The notes beneath the pieces are model-generated. The model saw only the letters and a program-made list of their open reading frames with translations, searched no databases and was not told the DNA's origin. Shown here piece after piece: positions 1 to 11,500 of a stretch of 64,000 nucleotides of DNA. The stretch covers positions 3,038,001 to 3,102,000 of the forward strand of contig CP126193.1 of assembly GCA_030272155.1 (NCBI GenBank), given 5' to 3'. This stretch comes from Tetradesmus obliquus. Lineage: Eukaryota > Chlorophyta > Chlorophyceae > Sphaeropleales > Scenedesmaceae. The translations under genes and the position numbers were made by a program. Within the stretch, counting starts at the first letter, position 1. Each line of letters opens with the position of its first letter.

Positions 1-294
1 GATAGTTTGCAACAGCAGCAGCAGCAGCAGCAGCAGTCGGCAGTATGCAATTCTAGAGCTCACTGCGCAGCATACAAACATGGGGCCAGGTAAAAGACAC
101 GCAGGCAGCTGCTGACCCACGTCAGCTGGGACATGCCTCGATCTAGCTGCAGGATTGTCTGCCTAGCTACATGATCAGATGTCAGAACTTGCCGGTTGCT
201 GTCACGGCTGCCTCACTGCACTCTATTGCTCGATTGATGCACCTTTCATCACCTTACACACTCAGCTCCTCACACTGTCGTGGCCTGCCTGCAG
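1..294 (+). other. intronic or upstream sequence of the first gene
   Basis: No convincing coding exon is visible here. A short CAG run lies near bases 13-36. The stretch ends in a pyrimidine-rich tract and CAG at 292-294, the acceptor for the first recognisable exon of the oxidase, so it is most likely intron, with earlier exons beyond the left edge. Confidence 0.5.
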
Positions 295-1765
295 TGCGAC
301 TGGTTCGTGGACGTCACCTGGGTGGATGCTCGCGGCGAAGTTCACACCAGTGCCAAAGGAAGTGAGGAAGCTCATGCGCTGTGTGGCGGGCTGGGCCTGC
401 TGGGAACTCTCACGGAGTTCACACTGCAGCTCACTGAGACCAGCAAGACGCACTTCTTCACTGCTTACTTGAAGGATGATGACAACTTGGCTGATGACAT
501 CGAGAAGCTGCTCAAGGTGAGCTGACACCAGGCATATGAGCGTCTGCGGTATAGGCGTTAGGGTACAATGGTACAGCACATGTGCTGAGGCCAGTCATGC
601 CAGCTACATGGCTGATGACATCGAGAAGCTGCTCAAGGTGAGCTGATTCCATGAGGCGGTGCGCTGCACAGCACCTGTGAAGCAACATTTTGCCGATTTA
701 CATGTAAGTGTGCAAGCGAAGCGGGTGTGGAATGAGCTATAGTTGTGGCTGCTGGGGTACAAGGGTACAGCAAGCGTGCTAATGCCATTCATGCCAGCTA
801 CAAATGGTGCATGAGTAGGGTGCAGGTATCCATAAGCTTGCAAGTCCAGGCTGGGCAGCTCATGCGGGCATCGCTCTTCAGCTGCAGTGCGCAGTACAGC
901 TGAGCAGCCTGTTGGTGGATAACCTGCGGCTGTTGGTGAGGTGACTGCCGCTGCTGCTGCTGCTGCCGCCTGCCTGCAACAGATCACACCACACATTGTG
1001 GTGATGTGGAGGCCAGATGTCAAGAAATACACAGGTGCGGGCAGCTAACAGCAGCATATTCAGCAATCCTCTTTGTTCTGATGCGACATGCCTGTTATGC
1101 CATGTCATGATGCTCAGCCCCAGCCACCCGCCTCTGCACCAACCTGCCGTCTGCAACCCTGCCAGCACAGCCTGCTCAGCACACACAAACTGACCAACCC
1201 GTCTGCCTGTTATCACGTGTGTCTGCTGTTCCTGCCACTCCTCGCTGCAGCCCATATGCAGGAGCCCGCGCCAGCGCATGCACCTGCCATCCCTGGCGCC
1301 GTCTGCAACGTCATCCCGCAGGCAGCAGCCATCCAAGCCACTATGGGTGGCCCCCTGCTGCGCGCATGGCAGAAGGACCCTTTCAATCAAGGCACTTACT
1401 ACTACCAGACAGGCTTTGATACTGTGGCTTGCACGCTTGCAAGGGCCAGTGCAGTGGGGGCTCCCTGGGTAACTAAGCCCGGCCCTGGATCTGCACTGGG
1501 CATGCCAACTCCTGTGCTTGAGGGAGTGGCGCTGACAAACCATATTACGAGCACAGAGTGTGGCGACCAGTGTGCATTCACGTCGAAGGCACTCATGGCG
1601 ACTGCCCTGGTAAGCGCATGCCTGCAGCAGCGTGTCAGATTGTCTGTCAGTCATTGTTCCTATGCTGAGCACTGTGAAGGAGGCGCGTGCGAATGAAGCT
1701 CGTATGCGCTGACCTGGCCTGCCTTGTTGGTTGCTGGGTGCCCAGCTGGCATCAAGGGTAAACTA

Positions 1766-1830
<65 letters not shown>

Positions 1831-3432
1831 GTGTTTTTGTTTGTGCAGGATGTTGAGTTTGCGTTTGAGCGCGCCCGGCTCAAGGAGTGGATCGCTGACA
1901 TCAAGCTGCTCATCAAGAAGGACCTGCGGGGAATCCCAGGCTGGGGCGCACACACACGGTGAGGGCTTGTTACTAACACATCTGAATCTTTTATCAACAA
2001 GGCTCATTTTGCACGCCAGCCGCCCTTGCATGGATGTGTTGCTACCCACACAGATGTACAACTCCACATGGTAGGCACTTGAAGTGAACGTGGCAGCACA
2101 GAGATCACCGAAACCATGACGCCACGCTGCTTGCTGCTTGCTGCCTGCCGCAGGTGCCTGCTGCCTGGCTACTACGTGATGCGCTTCGGCAGGACGCCAG
2201 AGTCCTACATCGGCAATGCAGCTGGCTTGAAGGAGCCTGTCTACACACAGGTGCGCCGCCAGCACGCGCCTTGACGCAGCGCAACTGCATATGTAGCCGT
2301 GTGCAGCCCAGCGGCGGGCACCAGCCATACTACAGCTGTCCAGGACAGCGAAGCAGCTCAGCTGCTCTGCCTGCTGGACTGTTCCTACTACTCCTGTCGT
2401 GGATCAACTCATTCGTCATGCAAGTACTAAAGGTTTATGCCCACAACATCTGTTTGCACGTGCTGCCGCCACCTGCAGCAACAAATGCTGGCCAGCAAGG
2501 CCACGCCTGGTGTGCCCACGCGCTACGAGTGGGTGCAGGAGGCCTACGAGCAGCTCACGCTGTGCAAGTATGACGGGCGGCCGCACACGGGCAAGAACTG
2601 GGACAGGACCTTCACCAACCCGCGCTGCCCAGTGGCCGCAAAGCTTGGGGAGAACTTCAAGAAGATGGTGGCCATGCAGGTGGGGGCCCTGTGCTGCGCA
2701 GCTGTTGTAGTAGAATATGTGTAGACAGCCGCTACTAGCAAAACGCTGCGCAATGTAGAGAGGGGACGGGGGAGGCACGTGTCGTTTCCCTCCTATGGTG
2801 GCACTCAGCACTGAAGTGTGCGTCAGGAGTTGCTTGTCCAACTTTGTCATGCGATTGTGCTGAACTGAGCACCACTGGCAGCAGCAGGGAGGTGTCCCGC
2901 GTTTCACAGAAACCATTCGTATGATCAGCGAACGCTGACCTTGCTGGCGTGTGCAGGACAAGTACGACCCTGAGCGTGTGTACGAGCCGGAGCTGTGGAG
3001 CAGGCTGGCTGCAGGGCAGGGCTACGCGCTCAAGCCCAAGTGCCAGCTGGACAGGTCCTGCTACTGCGAGGTGGGGTTGCAGTAATGACGTTATGATGAA
3101 GATGGGCTTGCTGAACAGCACCAGCCAGCCTGCGGATGAGACGGATGGGGGTGCTTTCCCAGCATACGCCGAGGGAGCAGGCTGCATCTGGGAATGAGAT
3201 AGCTGTCTGTGCATTGTGCTTACCATACATAGGCATGACCAGCGTCAAGTGATCCGGCTGTCACAAACCGTCTGCTCGTGCAGTCTGTTGCTGCTGCTGC
3301 AACCTTGTTCTGGCCTTGCTGCTGCTGCTGCTGCTGCTGCAGGCTGATGAGCACTGCGCTGATGGCTTTGGCTGCATGCCCAGCCTGGCCTTCCCGGAGT
3401 ATAAGACCTGCAGGCCCAAGGCCATGAACTGA
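295..3432 (+). CDS. L-gulono-1,4-lactone oxidase-like FAD oxidase (5' partial)
   Basis: Exons 295-516, 983-1034, 1251-1609, 1849-1958, 2154-2250, 2479-2679, 2957-3070 and 3343-3432 give 414 residues in one frame, ending at TGA 3430-3432. The first exon has the end of an FAD-binding domain (LGLLGTLTEFTL). The seventh-last portions match the D-arabinono/L-gulono-lactone oxidase domain: PGYYVMRFG, then RPHTGKNWDR and a DPERVYEPELW stretch. The C-terminus has a plant-GULLO-like cysteine-rich tail (LDRSCYCE, EHCADGFGC, KTCRPK). Such enzymes oxidise aldonolactones toward ascorbate. Plant members are about 590 aa, so roughly the first third, including the nucleotide-binding start, lies off the window. 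The long third exon (1251-1609) has an Ala/Pro-rich start and its acceptor is the least certain. Substrate is not decidable from sequence; sugar-alcohol oxidase is the alternative. Confidence 0.78.
488..646 (+). repeat. exact echo of an exon 3' end inside the following intron
   Basis: Bases 488-525 (last 29 exonic bases plus the GT donor) recur identically at 609-646 within the intron. Intronic sequence around 560-607 is itself repeated, more diverged, at about 755-802, so the unit has been duplicated more than once. Confidence 0.85.
1766..1830 (+). repeat. (CTG)n tract before a 3' splice site
   Basis: About 21 uninterrupted CTG units in the sense strand of the oxidase intron, 18 bases before the acceptor AG at 1847-1848. 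Confidence 0.95.
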
Positions 3433-4207
3433 TGAGTGCGGCAGCTCCAAGTGCTGCAGCATCAGCGCTGTACAGGGGAGCTCTCTTTTTTACAATGTGC
3501 ATGCACCTTGCGGCGCATGTCAAGTAGAGTACAACACATGCAGGCCCAAGGCCATGAACTCATCAGTGCAGTGGCTGCAGCTGCAAGAGCTGGCAGCTGG
3601 TCACCTGACGGTGGCGGGGATCACACACTGTACGATTTGTCATTGTTGACTGCCAGTTACTGCAGTGCATGCACCATCAGTAGGACGCATGTCAGGTAGA
3701 GTAGTGCAGGGACAAGCAGGCAGAGCTACTGCTGGGTTGGTGGTGCACGATTCGTTGGCTGGCATTGATGCAGGATTGCATACGTGTGCAAGCGGCCGCC
3801 AGGCGTGTTATGTGTCTGACGCGCCTGCTGAGTAAGCGCGCACGAAGATCTGCCTTGAAAAGGGTACACATGCACAGCAAGCATGCTGAGGACGCATTGT
3901 GGCATCGTGTACAGGCAAAAGCTATCGCTGTCCATTGTTTTACTTCTCAATGCAGCCATGCCTTTGTCCTACACCAGTAACGTTCTAGAACTTTGAAGTT
4001 TTCATCCCGGTTTAAGCAATACTGTGTAATGTGAAGGCCCAACCCAGACCAAAGTCTCTCTGTTCGGAACAGCTTCAAGCAGCAGCCAACCACTGTGAAC
4101 GACATGGTCACGTGCACGTTCTCTTGTTACAAAGCCATGCACAACCCTATGCAGCTACACGTACAACCTTCCCTGATCTACAGGGCTGCGTAACTCGTTG
4201 CTGTAAA
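3433..4207. other. convergent intergenic region with repeated 3'-terminal exon sequence
   Basis: Lies between two converging genes. Bases 3540-3561 repeat the last codons of the oxidase (3410-3431), with the stop codon altered, and 3496-3530 resembles 3660-3700, so the 3' end has been tandemly duplicated. A TGTAA on the plus strand at about 4025 could serve the oxidase. No coding sequence is convincing. Confidence 0.6.
4127..4131 (-). terminator. candidate TGTAA polyadenylation signal
   Basis: TTACA on the plus strand is TGTAA on the minus strand, about 77 bases behind the stop of the SpoVS-like gene. TGTAA is the usual poly(A) signal of chlorophyte algae. Confidence 0.45.
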
Positions 4208-4224
4208 TCAGCCGAGCGGTTGTA

Positions 4225-4260
<36 letters not shown>

Positions 4261-4680
4261 CACGCTGCTGCTCAGTCACAGCTGCACCAGCTGCAGCAGC
4301 CAACTTAGCGTCATGCTGGCATGCACCGTTGCCACTGCTGCTGCTGCTGCTGCTGGTGTTTACGTGCGGGGCAGCACTTTGCTGCCGCACAGCAGCTGCT
4401 GCAGCGGCCTCTGCCAGCATGCTGTTCAGAGCCTCCTGCTGCCGCCTAGCTAGCTCACTGGCTCTCCGCTGCGGCTTGCTCAACTGCCAGCCCTGCTGCT
4501 GCTGCTGCTGTTGCTGCTGGCTTTGATGCTGTTGCACTGCCCGTTGAGCAGCTGCTGGGGCTGCCACATGCAGCACACCTTCCAAGCTGCTGTGGATGCC
4601 AGCTGGCAGCGCATCATGCTGCAGATGCTGTGACTGCAAAGGCTCAAACGGATGCCCTCTTGCTTGCTGTACTTGACCCA

Positions 4681-4727
<47 letters not shown>

Positions 4728-5122
4728 AGGCTAGCTTGCTGCTGTTGAGACAGCCGGGCCCGCAGCTTACCTGCCCGCTTGCGCTCCTGCTGCTGCTGCT
4801 TCAGCACCCTCTCTACACTCGGCACCACAAGCACGTCTGCAGCCTGCTGCTGCTGCTGCTGCTGCTGTGCTGCTGCAGCTGCCAGCACAGGGCAAGCTAC
4901 TACATGCAGTATGAGCTCGCCCCCCTGCCCAACACCCGCAGCTGCCACATCCACTGCCAGCATCAGATCAAGCTGATCAGCTGTTAGCTGTGTGCGTGCA
5001 GCGACAAGGGCTTTGACAGCAGCCAGGCAGCCTGCTGCTGAGGTGGCAGCCAGCCCCACAGGCCAGCCGCCCCTCAGCAGGCCACACACCTGACTCGCCA
5101 GCTGTCGGACACCCAGCGGCCG

Positions 5123-5154
<32 letters not shown>

Positions 5155-5914
5155 GTATGCTGCTTGGTTGGCTGGTGCTGCTGCTGCTGCTGCTGCTGCT
5201 GCTGGGAGGGCCGCAGCTGAGCAGGCGCAGCTGCCCGCCAGCAGCCTGATCTGCGCCGCTGCTGTTGCTTTGTTGTAGTGCCTGCGAGGGCTGCTGCTGC
5301 TGCTCCTGAGGTGACTGCAACTGCTCCTGCGGTTGCTCCTGCAACTGCTGCTGCTGTGTATCAGCAGCGCCTCGCTGCAGCTCTGTCAACGCCTGCTGCT
5401 GTGCAACCAGCTGCGGCGCAGGCACCCAGAACAGATGCAGCTGGTATGATGCCATGCCGCAGCGCCCGTCTGCTGCTGCCTCGAGTTGATTACGCAGCAG
5501 CTGCGGCTGCAGCAGCAGCTGCTGCGGCTGCGGCAGCACTGCAGCTTGCTCTGCAGCTATGCCTACCGCCCTCAGTGCTGCATGCAAGGCTCTGCTGCTG
5601 GAGCAAGCCAGCACGACATCTTCGCTGCTGCTGGTGCCACCGGCATGCCCACTGCATTGCTGCTGCTGCTGCTGCTGCTGCTGCGGTTTGTGCTGTGAGT
5701 GTTTGTGCCGCTTCAGCAAGTGTGTCGCAAGAGCTGCTGGGCTAGTGGTGTTGGCAACATGCACCAGCCAGCTGCCAGGCGGTTGGCTGCTGGCAAGCTG
5801 GTGCTGCGTTTGTTGTTGAAACTGCCGCTGCCGCTGCTGCTGCTGTTGCAGTTGTTGCTGCCGCGGCCGCTGCCGCTGCTGCTTAGGCTGCTGCTCTTGC
5901 ATTTCTTGTGCTGT

Positions 5915-5948
<34 letters not shown>

Positions 5949-6454
5949 GCCTGCTCCAGCTGTGCAGTTGTTGCCGAGCTTTTGTTAGACACCTGTCTAC
6001 TAGCAGTGCTTTGCTGCTGGTCCTGTAGCGCTGTGTTTGGTTTCTGCTGCTCCCCTTTATCAGCAGCTTGCAATGCCTGCAGGGGCACCCGCGGAGTCTG
6101 CTGCTGCTGCTGGTGCTGCAGGTACCCAAGCGGCTGCGCATGCAGCGGCACACTAGCTGGAAGCTTGCCGTTTGCATGCTGCTTACGCTCAACTGCAGAG
6201 TGACAGACCCAGTCGGTGCTGCTGATGGCTGGCTGTGGCTCAGTTGTGAAGCAAGCGACACTGCCCTGCTGCTGATGGCCACTGCTGCTGTAGGTGGCCA
6301 CATTGGTTGGGTATGTTGCCTCCTTAACAGCGACATGAGCAGCAGACTCGAGAGCCCTGCAGGCATGCAGAAAGATTGGTGTCATACCAAGCAGCAGGGC
6401 AGTGCTGGCACACCAGTTTGCTGCAGGTACACCATGACCGCGCTTAACACGCAC
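4208..6454 (-). CDS. polyQ protein with two SpoVS-like modules
   Basis: A single open frame of 748 codons. It is mostly Gln-, Ser- and Ala-rich tracts, but two ordered segments stand out. Residues about 445-522 fit the SpoVS fold family (Alba-like, known in Bacillus as a small sporulation regulator): LASQVCGLLRGG, then AATSAAGCLAAVKAL with the family's AVKA...AR core, LTADQLDLML and a closing ELILHVVACP strand. Residues about 227-345 look like a more diverged copy (SWLVHVANTTSPAALATHLL, ALHAALRAVGIA, YQLHLFWVP) split by low-complexity inserts. A basic/Gln-rich segment follows the second module. Function is unknown; nucleic-acid binding is plausible from the fold. The N-terminal 60 residues are ordinary in composition and may be a targeting region or a mis-set start; an upstream exon is possible. 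The polyQ is encoded by CAG on the sense strand. Confidence 0.6.
4680..4727 (-). repeat. (CAG)n polyQ tract in the SpoVS-like gene
   Basis: About 16 pure triplets, CTG on the plus strand and CAG on the coding strand, encoding glutamine. Similar but shorter tracts occur at about 5646-5682 and 5920-5946. Confidence 0.95.
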
Positions 6455-7613
6455 CTGGCACGCAAAGGATGTCGCAACGATGCATGTTGTACATTAAACG
6501 CCTGTTGGCACATGCTACGCTGTGCATGAGGCCCTGTGAGGCCAGAGTGGAGCTGTCTCATAGTCTCCACCCCTGGCCCTGAAGCCTAAGACGGCTTTGC
6601 AACGCAATTCAATTAATAGCCCATCTGTGCTGTTTTGCAAGAGGAAAACTGTCGAGGCTGATGTCAAAAAGATCGATCGTGCAGTGCTTGGTTTGTCTGT
6701 GCCAACATACGAAGCTGATGTGTACTGTAAAACAATCTGCGAAGCTGCGTTGCTGGCAATGCGTGCAGATCAGCTCTCGTTATAACACGACAAGTGTCCT
6801 CGCTCCTAGCGAAGCTACGCTTGGAAGAGTTCTGACGATTCATCCTATGTTTGAGTTGCAAAGCAGATTATGCACACCTGTCATTTCATCGGTGAGCAGT
6901 GCCGCTGTATTGACCTTGGAGCACAGGAAGGTAGAAGGTCAGTTTGTCAGGCAGAGCAGACTGATCAGCCTTACGAGGTCTTCTGCGTACTCAGCTTGTG
7001 AGGCATGGTATGAACGGACGTTGATGCACACAGTCATCTCGGTGGTGCACTCCTGCCCCCAGGTGCAGTGCATTTGTACAGCATTCCCTGCCGTGCGATA
7101 CAAAGGGGTGCAGCACAATAGGCTGCAAGCCCACGAGTTTCTTTCTCCGCAAGTGTGCAACAAGGCGATTGTGAGTTGCAGGAGTGTCAGGGAGTTGCAC
7201 GTGCTCAAACATTTAGTCACCGGATGGCCCACATTGCTTGTACTTGCCAAGCAGGCGAGCGCCGGCATGGCTCTGAAGCTCATGATGCGCTGCCACTCAC
7301 GATATCGGTGATAATAAAACTTTTGTTTGTGCTTCTACGGCAATGGCAACATAGTCGCACACCAAGCAATTGGGGGCCCCTTGGGTGGAAGGTGGTTGAG
7401 GGCTTGTGCAGTGACAAGACGTTGTGACAGCACCCTAGGGTGTCCCTGTGTTGGGTGTTCCGAGCTGCTGCCACCACTGTGCTCGGCTGTATTGGAAAGA
7501 TAACGGTGGTGCGCATGTGATCACTGCCAGGACAGACAATGGCAAACAACTGAATTACCTTTTGTCGGCCTTGCCGCTTGCTGTGCCGTTGAAGGCACGC
7601 CTCACCGATCAAA
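6455..7613. other. divergent intergenic region (probable promoters)
   Basis: Separates the minus-strand SpoVS-like gene from plus-strand STT3. It is less GC-rich than the genes and has almost no triplet repeats. The open frames seen here have no recognisable content. It presumably holds both promoters; no specific element is identifiable. Confidence 0.5.
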
Positions 7614-8550
7614 ATGATTCAATCATTTATCAAACGCCTGTTTTCGCCAAAGTCACAGGAGCTGGTGTTGCGACTGTCTATACTGGCTTTAGTGTACCTC
7701 TACGCTTTCTCTATCCGTCTGGTGCGTTTGATCACATCATGTTGGTGCTCAATAACATATGTTTTTTTTCGGTCTATGAGATGCGCTGTACTGCTCTTCT
7801 AGAGGTGATCAGCATTGAGCAGCACAGCAACCACCTGCCAACCACTTTGCTGCATGCCATTAAGTGCACAGCTTCCAATATATCTGCGTCGTATAGGATG
7901 CAGCTCGTGTTGCAGCAAGGCAGTTTCTTCCGACTGAGCAGTGGCAAGGTGGGAAGGCGATGCGTTTCAGAAGCCTGCTTCAGCCAGGCTGCCACTGGTG
8001 CTGCGCTGCTGCTCTGCTGCTGCCTGCAGTTCTCTGTGCTGCGCTATGAGAGTGTCATCCACGAGTTTGACCCTTACTTCAACTACCGCTCCACAATCAA
8101 GCTGGTGACAGAGGTGCGCAGCGCAGCCAGCTGACACTGCTGACGTGCTGCAGCACACTGCCCGCACGGCATTTTGTCATGTCCTAGCCAGAAGTACGGG
8201 GCCATTGCGGATACTGCGACAATCGTGGTGACTGCCCCATGCCCTCGCAGGCCCCACATACATACATACATATTGACACCGCCAGGCAGCAAGGCCCAAC
8301 AGCAGCAGCAGCAGCAGCAGCATCATCATCATCAGGCATCGATGCCAGCAGGGTCAGCAGATAGCACCAGCAGCAGGTGGTTGGGGCGCCTGAGTGTTTG
8401 TAACAGTGGCTGTGCCCTGTCACTTTGCATGCTGCAGCTGAACGGCGGGCAGTAGCAATCCAGCAGCACCTATTACCCCAGGCCATTAGTCCCATCAGGA
8501 TTAATGGCGTTTGCTGGTAACAAACTTCAACGGAGACCCCACCTTGTTGC

Positions 8551-8587
<37 letters not shown>

Positions 8588-11500
8588 GCTTCCATGAGTT
8601 CTGGAACTGGTTTGACAGCGACAGCTGGTACCCGCTGGGCCGCGTGGTGGGCGGCACGGTGTACCCCGGCATCATGATCACGGCTGCCGCCATGTACAAG
8701 GTGCTCACCAGCATGAGCGCCTGGGTGCAGCTGCGCGACGTGTGCGTGTTCACGGGGCCCTTCTTCGCGGGCAACACGGTGAGCGCTGCGCCAGGGGGGG
8801 GGGTATGATGAGGGCAGCTGGGCAGCAGCTGGTTGGTGTTTTGAGGTGATTCACGGCAGAGTGTTGATGTTCAACGGGCCCTTCTTTGCAGGCATCACAG
8901 TAACTTTTGCGGGGGGATACACAGGCAGTAGAGTGAGGCTGCAGAAGGGGCAGCTGGGCAGCAGCAGGCTGGGGTTGGGGTTCGGTGACTGGCGGCAGAG
9001 GTTTGTTGTTGGTGGGGGGCTCCTTTGCGGGCACACGCTGAGTGTGGGGCATCCCAGCGGGGGCTCAGCGGAGGAGTGCAGCAGCGCAGGCAGCAGCTGC
9101 TTGGGGCTGGGGGTCTACAGAGGTTGCAGCTGAGTCAGGGCTGCAAGTTGTGTGCTTGTGGCAGTAATGGGTGCTTGATGTGGGGATAGCAGTTGATGGC
9201 AGGTGCAGGACCGCGCCGACTGACGGCTGCTAGTAGCACTGTGCAAAGCTGTAGGCTGGGGCAGGTGCAGCAGCACGTGTCACCATAATCGTGAAGTGAT
9301 GGTATAGGCAGGACATTTGCTACAGCCAGTGACGCTTTTGCAACATGCGGGTTGTCGGGGGATGCAATTGATATGAGTGCGTTTTTGACGCGTGCTGCTG
9401 CTCTACTCTCCCTGCCTGCAGGCGCTCATCGCATACCTGTTTGGCTGCGAGCTGAAGGACAGGGGCACGGGGCTGGTGGCTGCTGCGCTGATGGCGGTGG
9501 TGCCAGGTGCGCAACGTCGCCAGCTGCCCTGCACTGCATTGCCAATCGCCAATTGCTGCTTGCCGAATAATTAGCAATGCGGCACTTGGGCAGGTGGTGC
9601 TGGCTGCTTGGTGCTGGCGGCAGCTGGCTTCTCAATGTGGGCAATCTTCTCGGGAGATCGTTCACATTGAGAAGCCATCTGCCGCCAGCACCAAGCAGCC
9701 AGCACCACCTGCCTAAGTGCCGCATTGCTGATTATTTGGCACGGCTGGATGGTTGCTTGTTCAAAGAAGTCTTCACATGTATATATGTGGCATGCAGTGA
9801 TGCCATGCCAGCAAATGTGCCACATGAACTAAACCCACGCTCTGACCGCTGCTCGCAGTAAGCTGCGTTGTTTCACCGTTGAAGGCTAGCACACTCCCAT
9901 CATGCTCGGCCGTCGCTGCTTGCTCCCTGTGCTTGTGCTGCATGTCGCACTCAACACTCTATCTGCTGCTCACCACGTCCCTGCTGCTCGTTACTCTTCA
10001 TTCCGCTCCTCTCGTGCCTGCAGGCTACATCTCCCGCAGTGTAGCAGGCAGCTACGATAATGAGGCGGTGGCCATCTTTGCGCTGCTGGCCACCTTCTAC
10101 CTCTTCGTGCGCTCCGTGCGCCTGGGCACCGTGTCATCGGCCGCACTGGCTGCCTTTGCATATCTGTACATGGCTGCCAGCTGGGGCGCATACGTGTTTA
10201 TCTCAAACCTGATTCCGCTGTACGTGCTGGTGATGATTGCAATTCGGCGCTACCACCGGAGGCTGTATGTGGCATATACAACGTTCTGGGCGATCGGCGG
10301 CCTGCTGGCGATGCAGGTGGGTGCGGCGGAATGTGCGCATACGGCAGTGCCTTCAAGCAGTGCAGCTTGGAGATGGGATTGTTTAGCGTAGGGTGGGCTG
10401 CTGCGGATGTGGCAGCGTGGTTGTGAGTCGGATGTTGCTGCCGTATGTCCAGTTGCGTTCATTCATGCCAATCTCACGCAGCAAGTACTCACAGCGGCGG
10501 GTTGTGTGGTGCCCTTTTCACCTGCTCGCCTTTCTTGCCTTGCCAACTTATTGTTGAACTTCATTCTGCCATGTGCAAACAACTCTGCTGGCTGCAGGTT
10601 CGCTTCATCGGCATGCAACCACATGCCAGCACACCTGTTGTCGTTCACCCCTTCGTGCAACATTTTCCTGCAACTGCATTCTGCTCTGCGCTGTGCTGCC
10701 TGCCACTCCTCGTTGCCGCAGGTGCGCTTCATCGGCTCCAACCACGTGACCAGCCACGAGCTGCTGTCCTTCAACGTGGTGTGGCTGGGCCTGCAGGCCT
10801 GGGAGCTGCTCATGTGGCTCAAGGCGCGCACCACAACCGCGCAGTTTGCGCGCGCAATCGGCACCACAATCATCACGGCTGTGGGTGCCGTGGTGGGCGG
10901 CGTGGTGCTGCTGACACTCACAGGTGCGTGCGGCAACCCAATTAATCTTTTAGGCAGGATTGGACTGGGCAGTGTCTTGTGCTGTTCATGTCTTGGCAGC
11001 CTTTCCGTCTTGAAAGCACCTGGCTGGGCTGCTGTCTGCACTGTTTGACCGAATTACCCTCTGCTCTCCTGCACATTGTCACATCTGTGCAGTGAAGGTG
11101 ACGCCGTGGACGGGCCTCCTGGACATTCCTGGACCCCTGCGCTTCTGCATGCTGTGTCACACTTGCTACAATCGTGCTGCATGTCACATATTCATCCTGC
11201 AGGCAGGATGATGCCGTGGACGGGCCGCTGATGGATGTTGCTGGTGCCCAACATCATGTCTTACACCTGTCACATGTGTGCTGCATGTCACATTTCAAAT
11301 CTGGAACTAATGCAGGCAAGATGACGCCGTGGACGGGCCGCTTCTGGACGCTGTTGGACCCCTGCACTTCTGCATGCTGTCTCATACTTGCGCCAAATGT
11401 GTGCTGCTTGTCATATTTTAAATGCGACATTCCTGCAGGCAAGATGACGCCGTGGACGGGGCGCTTCTGGACGCTGCTTGATCCCACCTACGCCAAGAAG

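Noticed and set aside
878-1672. 264-codon minus-strand frame across the oxidase gene
   Set aside because: It is antisense to exons that encode conserved oxidase sequence and is low in recognisable content; a shadow frame.
9561-9741. Foldback as an autonomous transposon
   Set aside because: It has no coding capacity and no clear target-site duplication; kept only as a foldback/small-RNA candidate.
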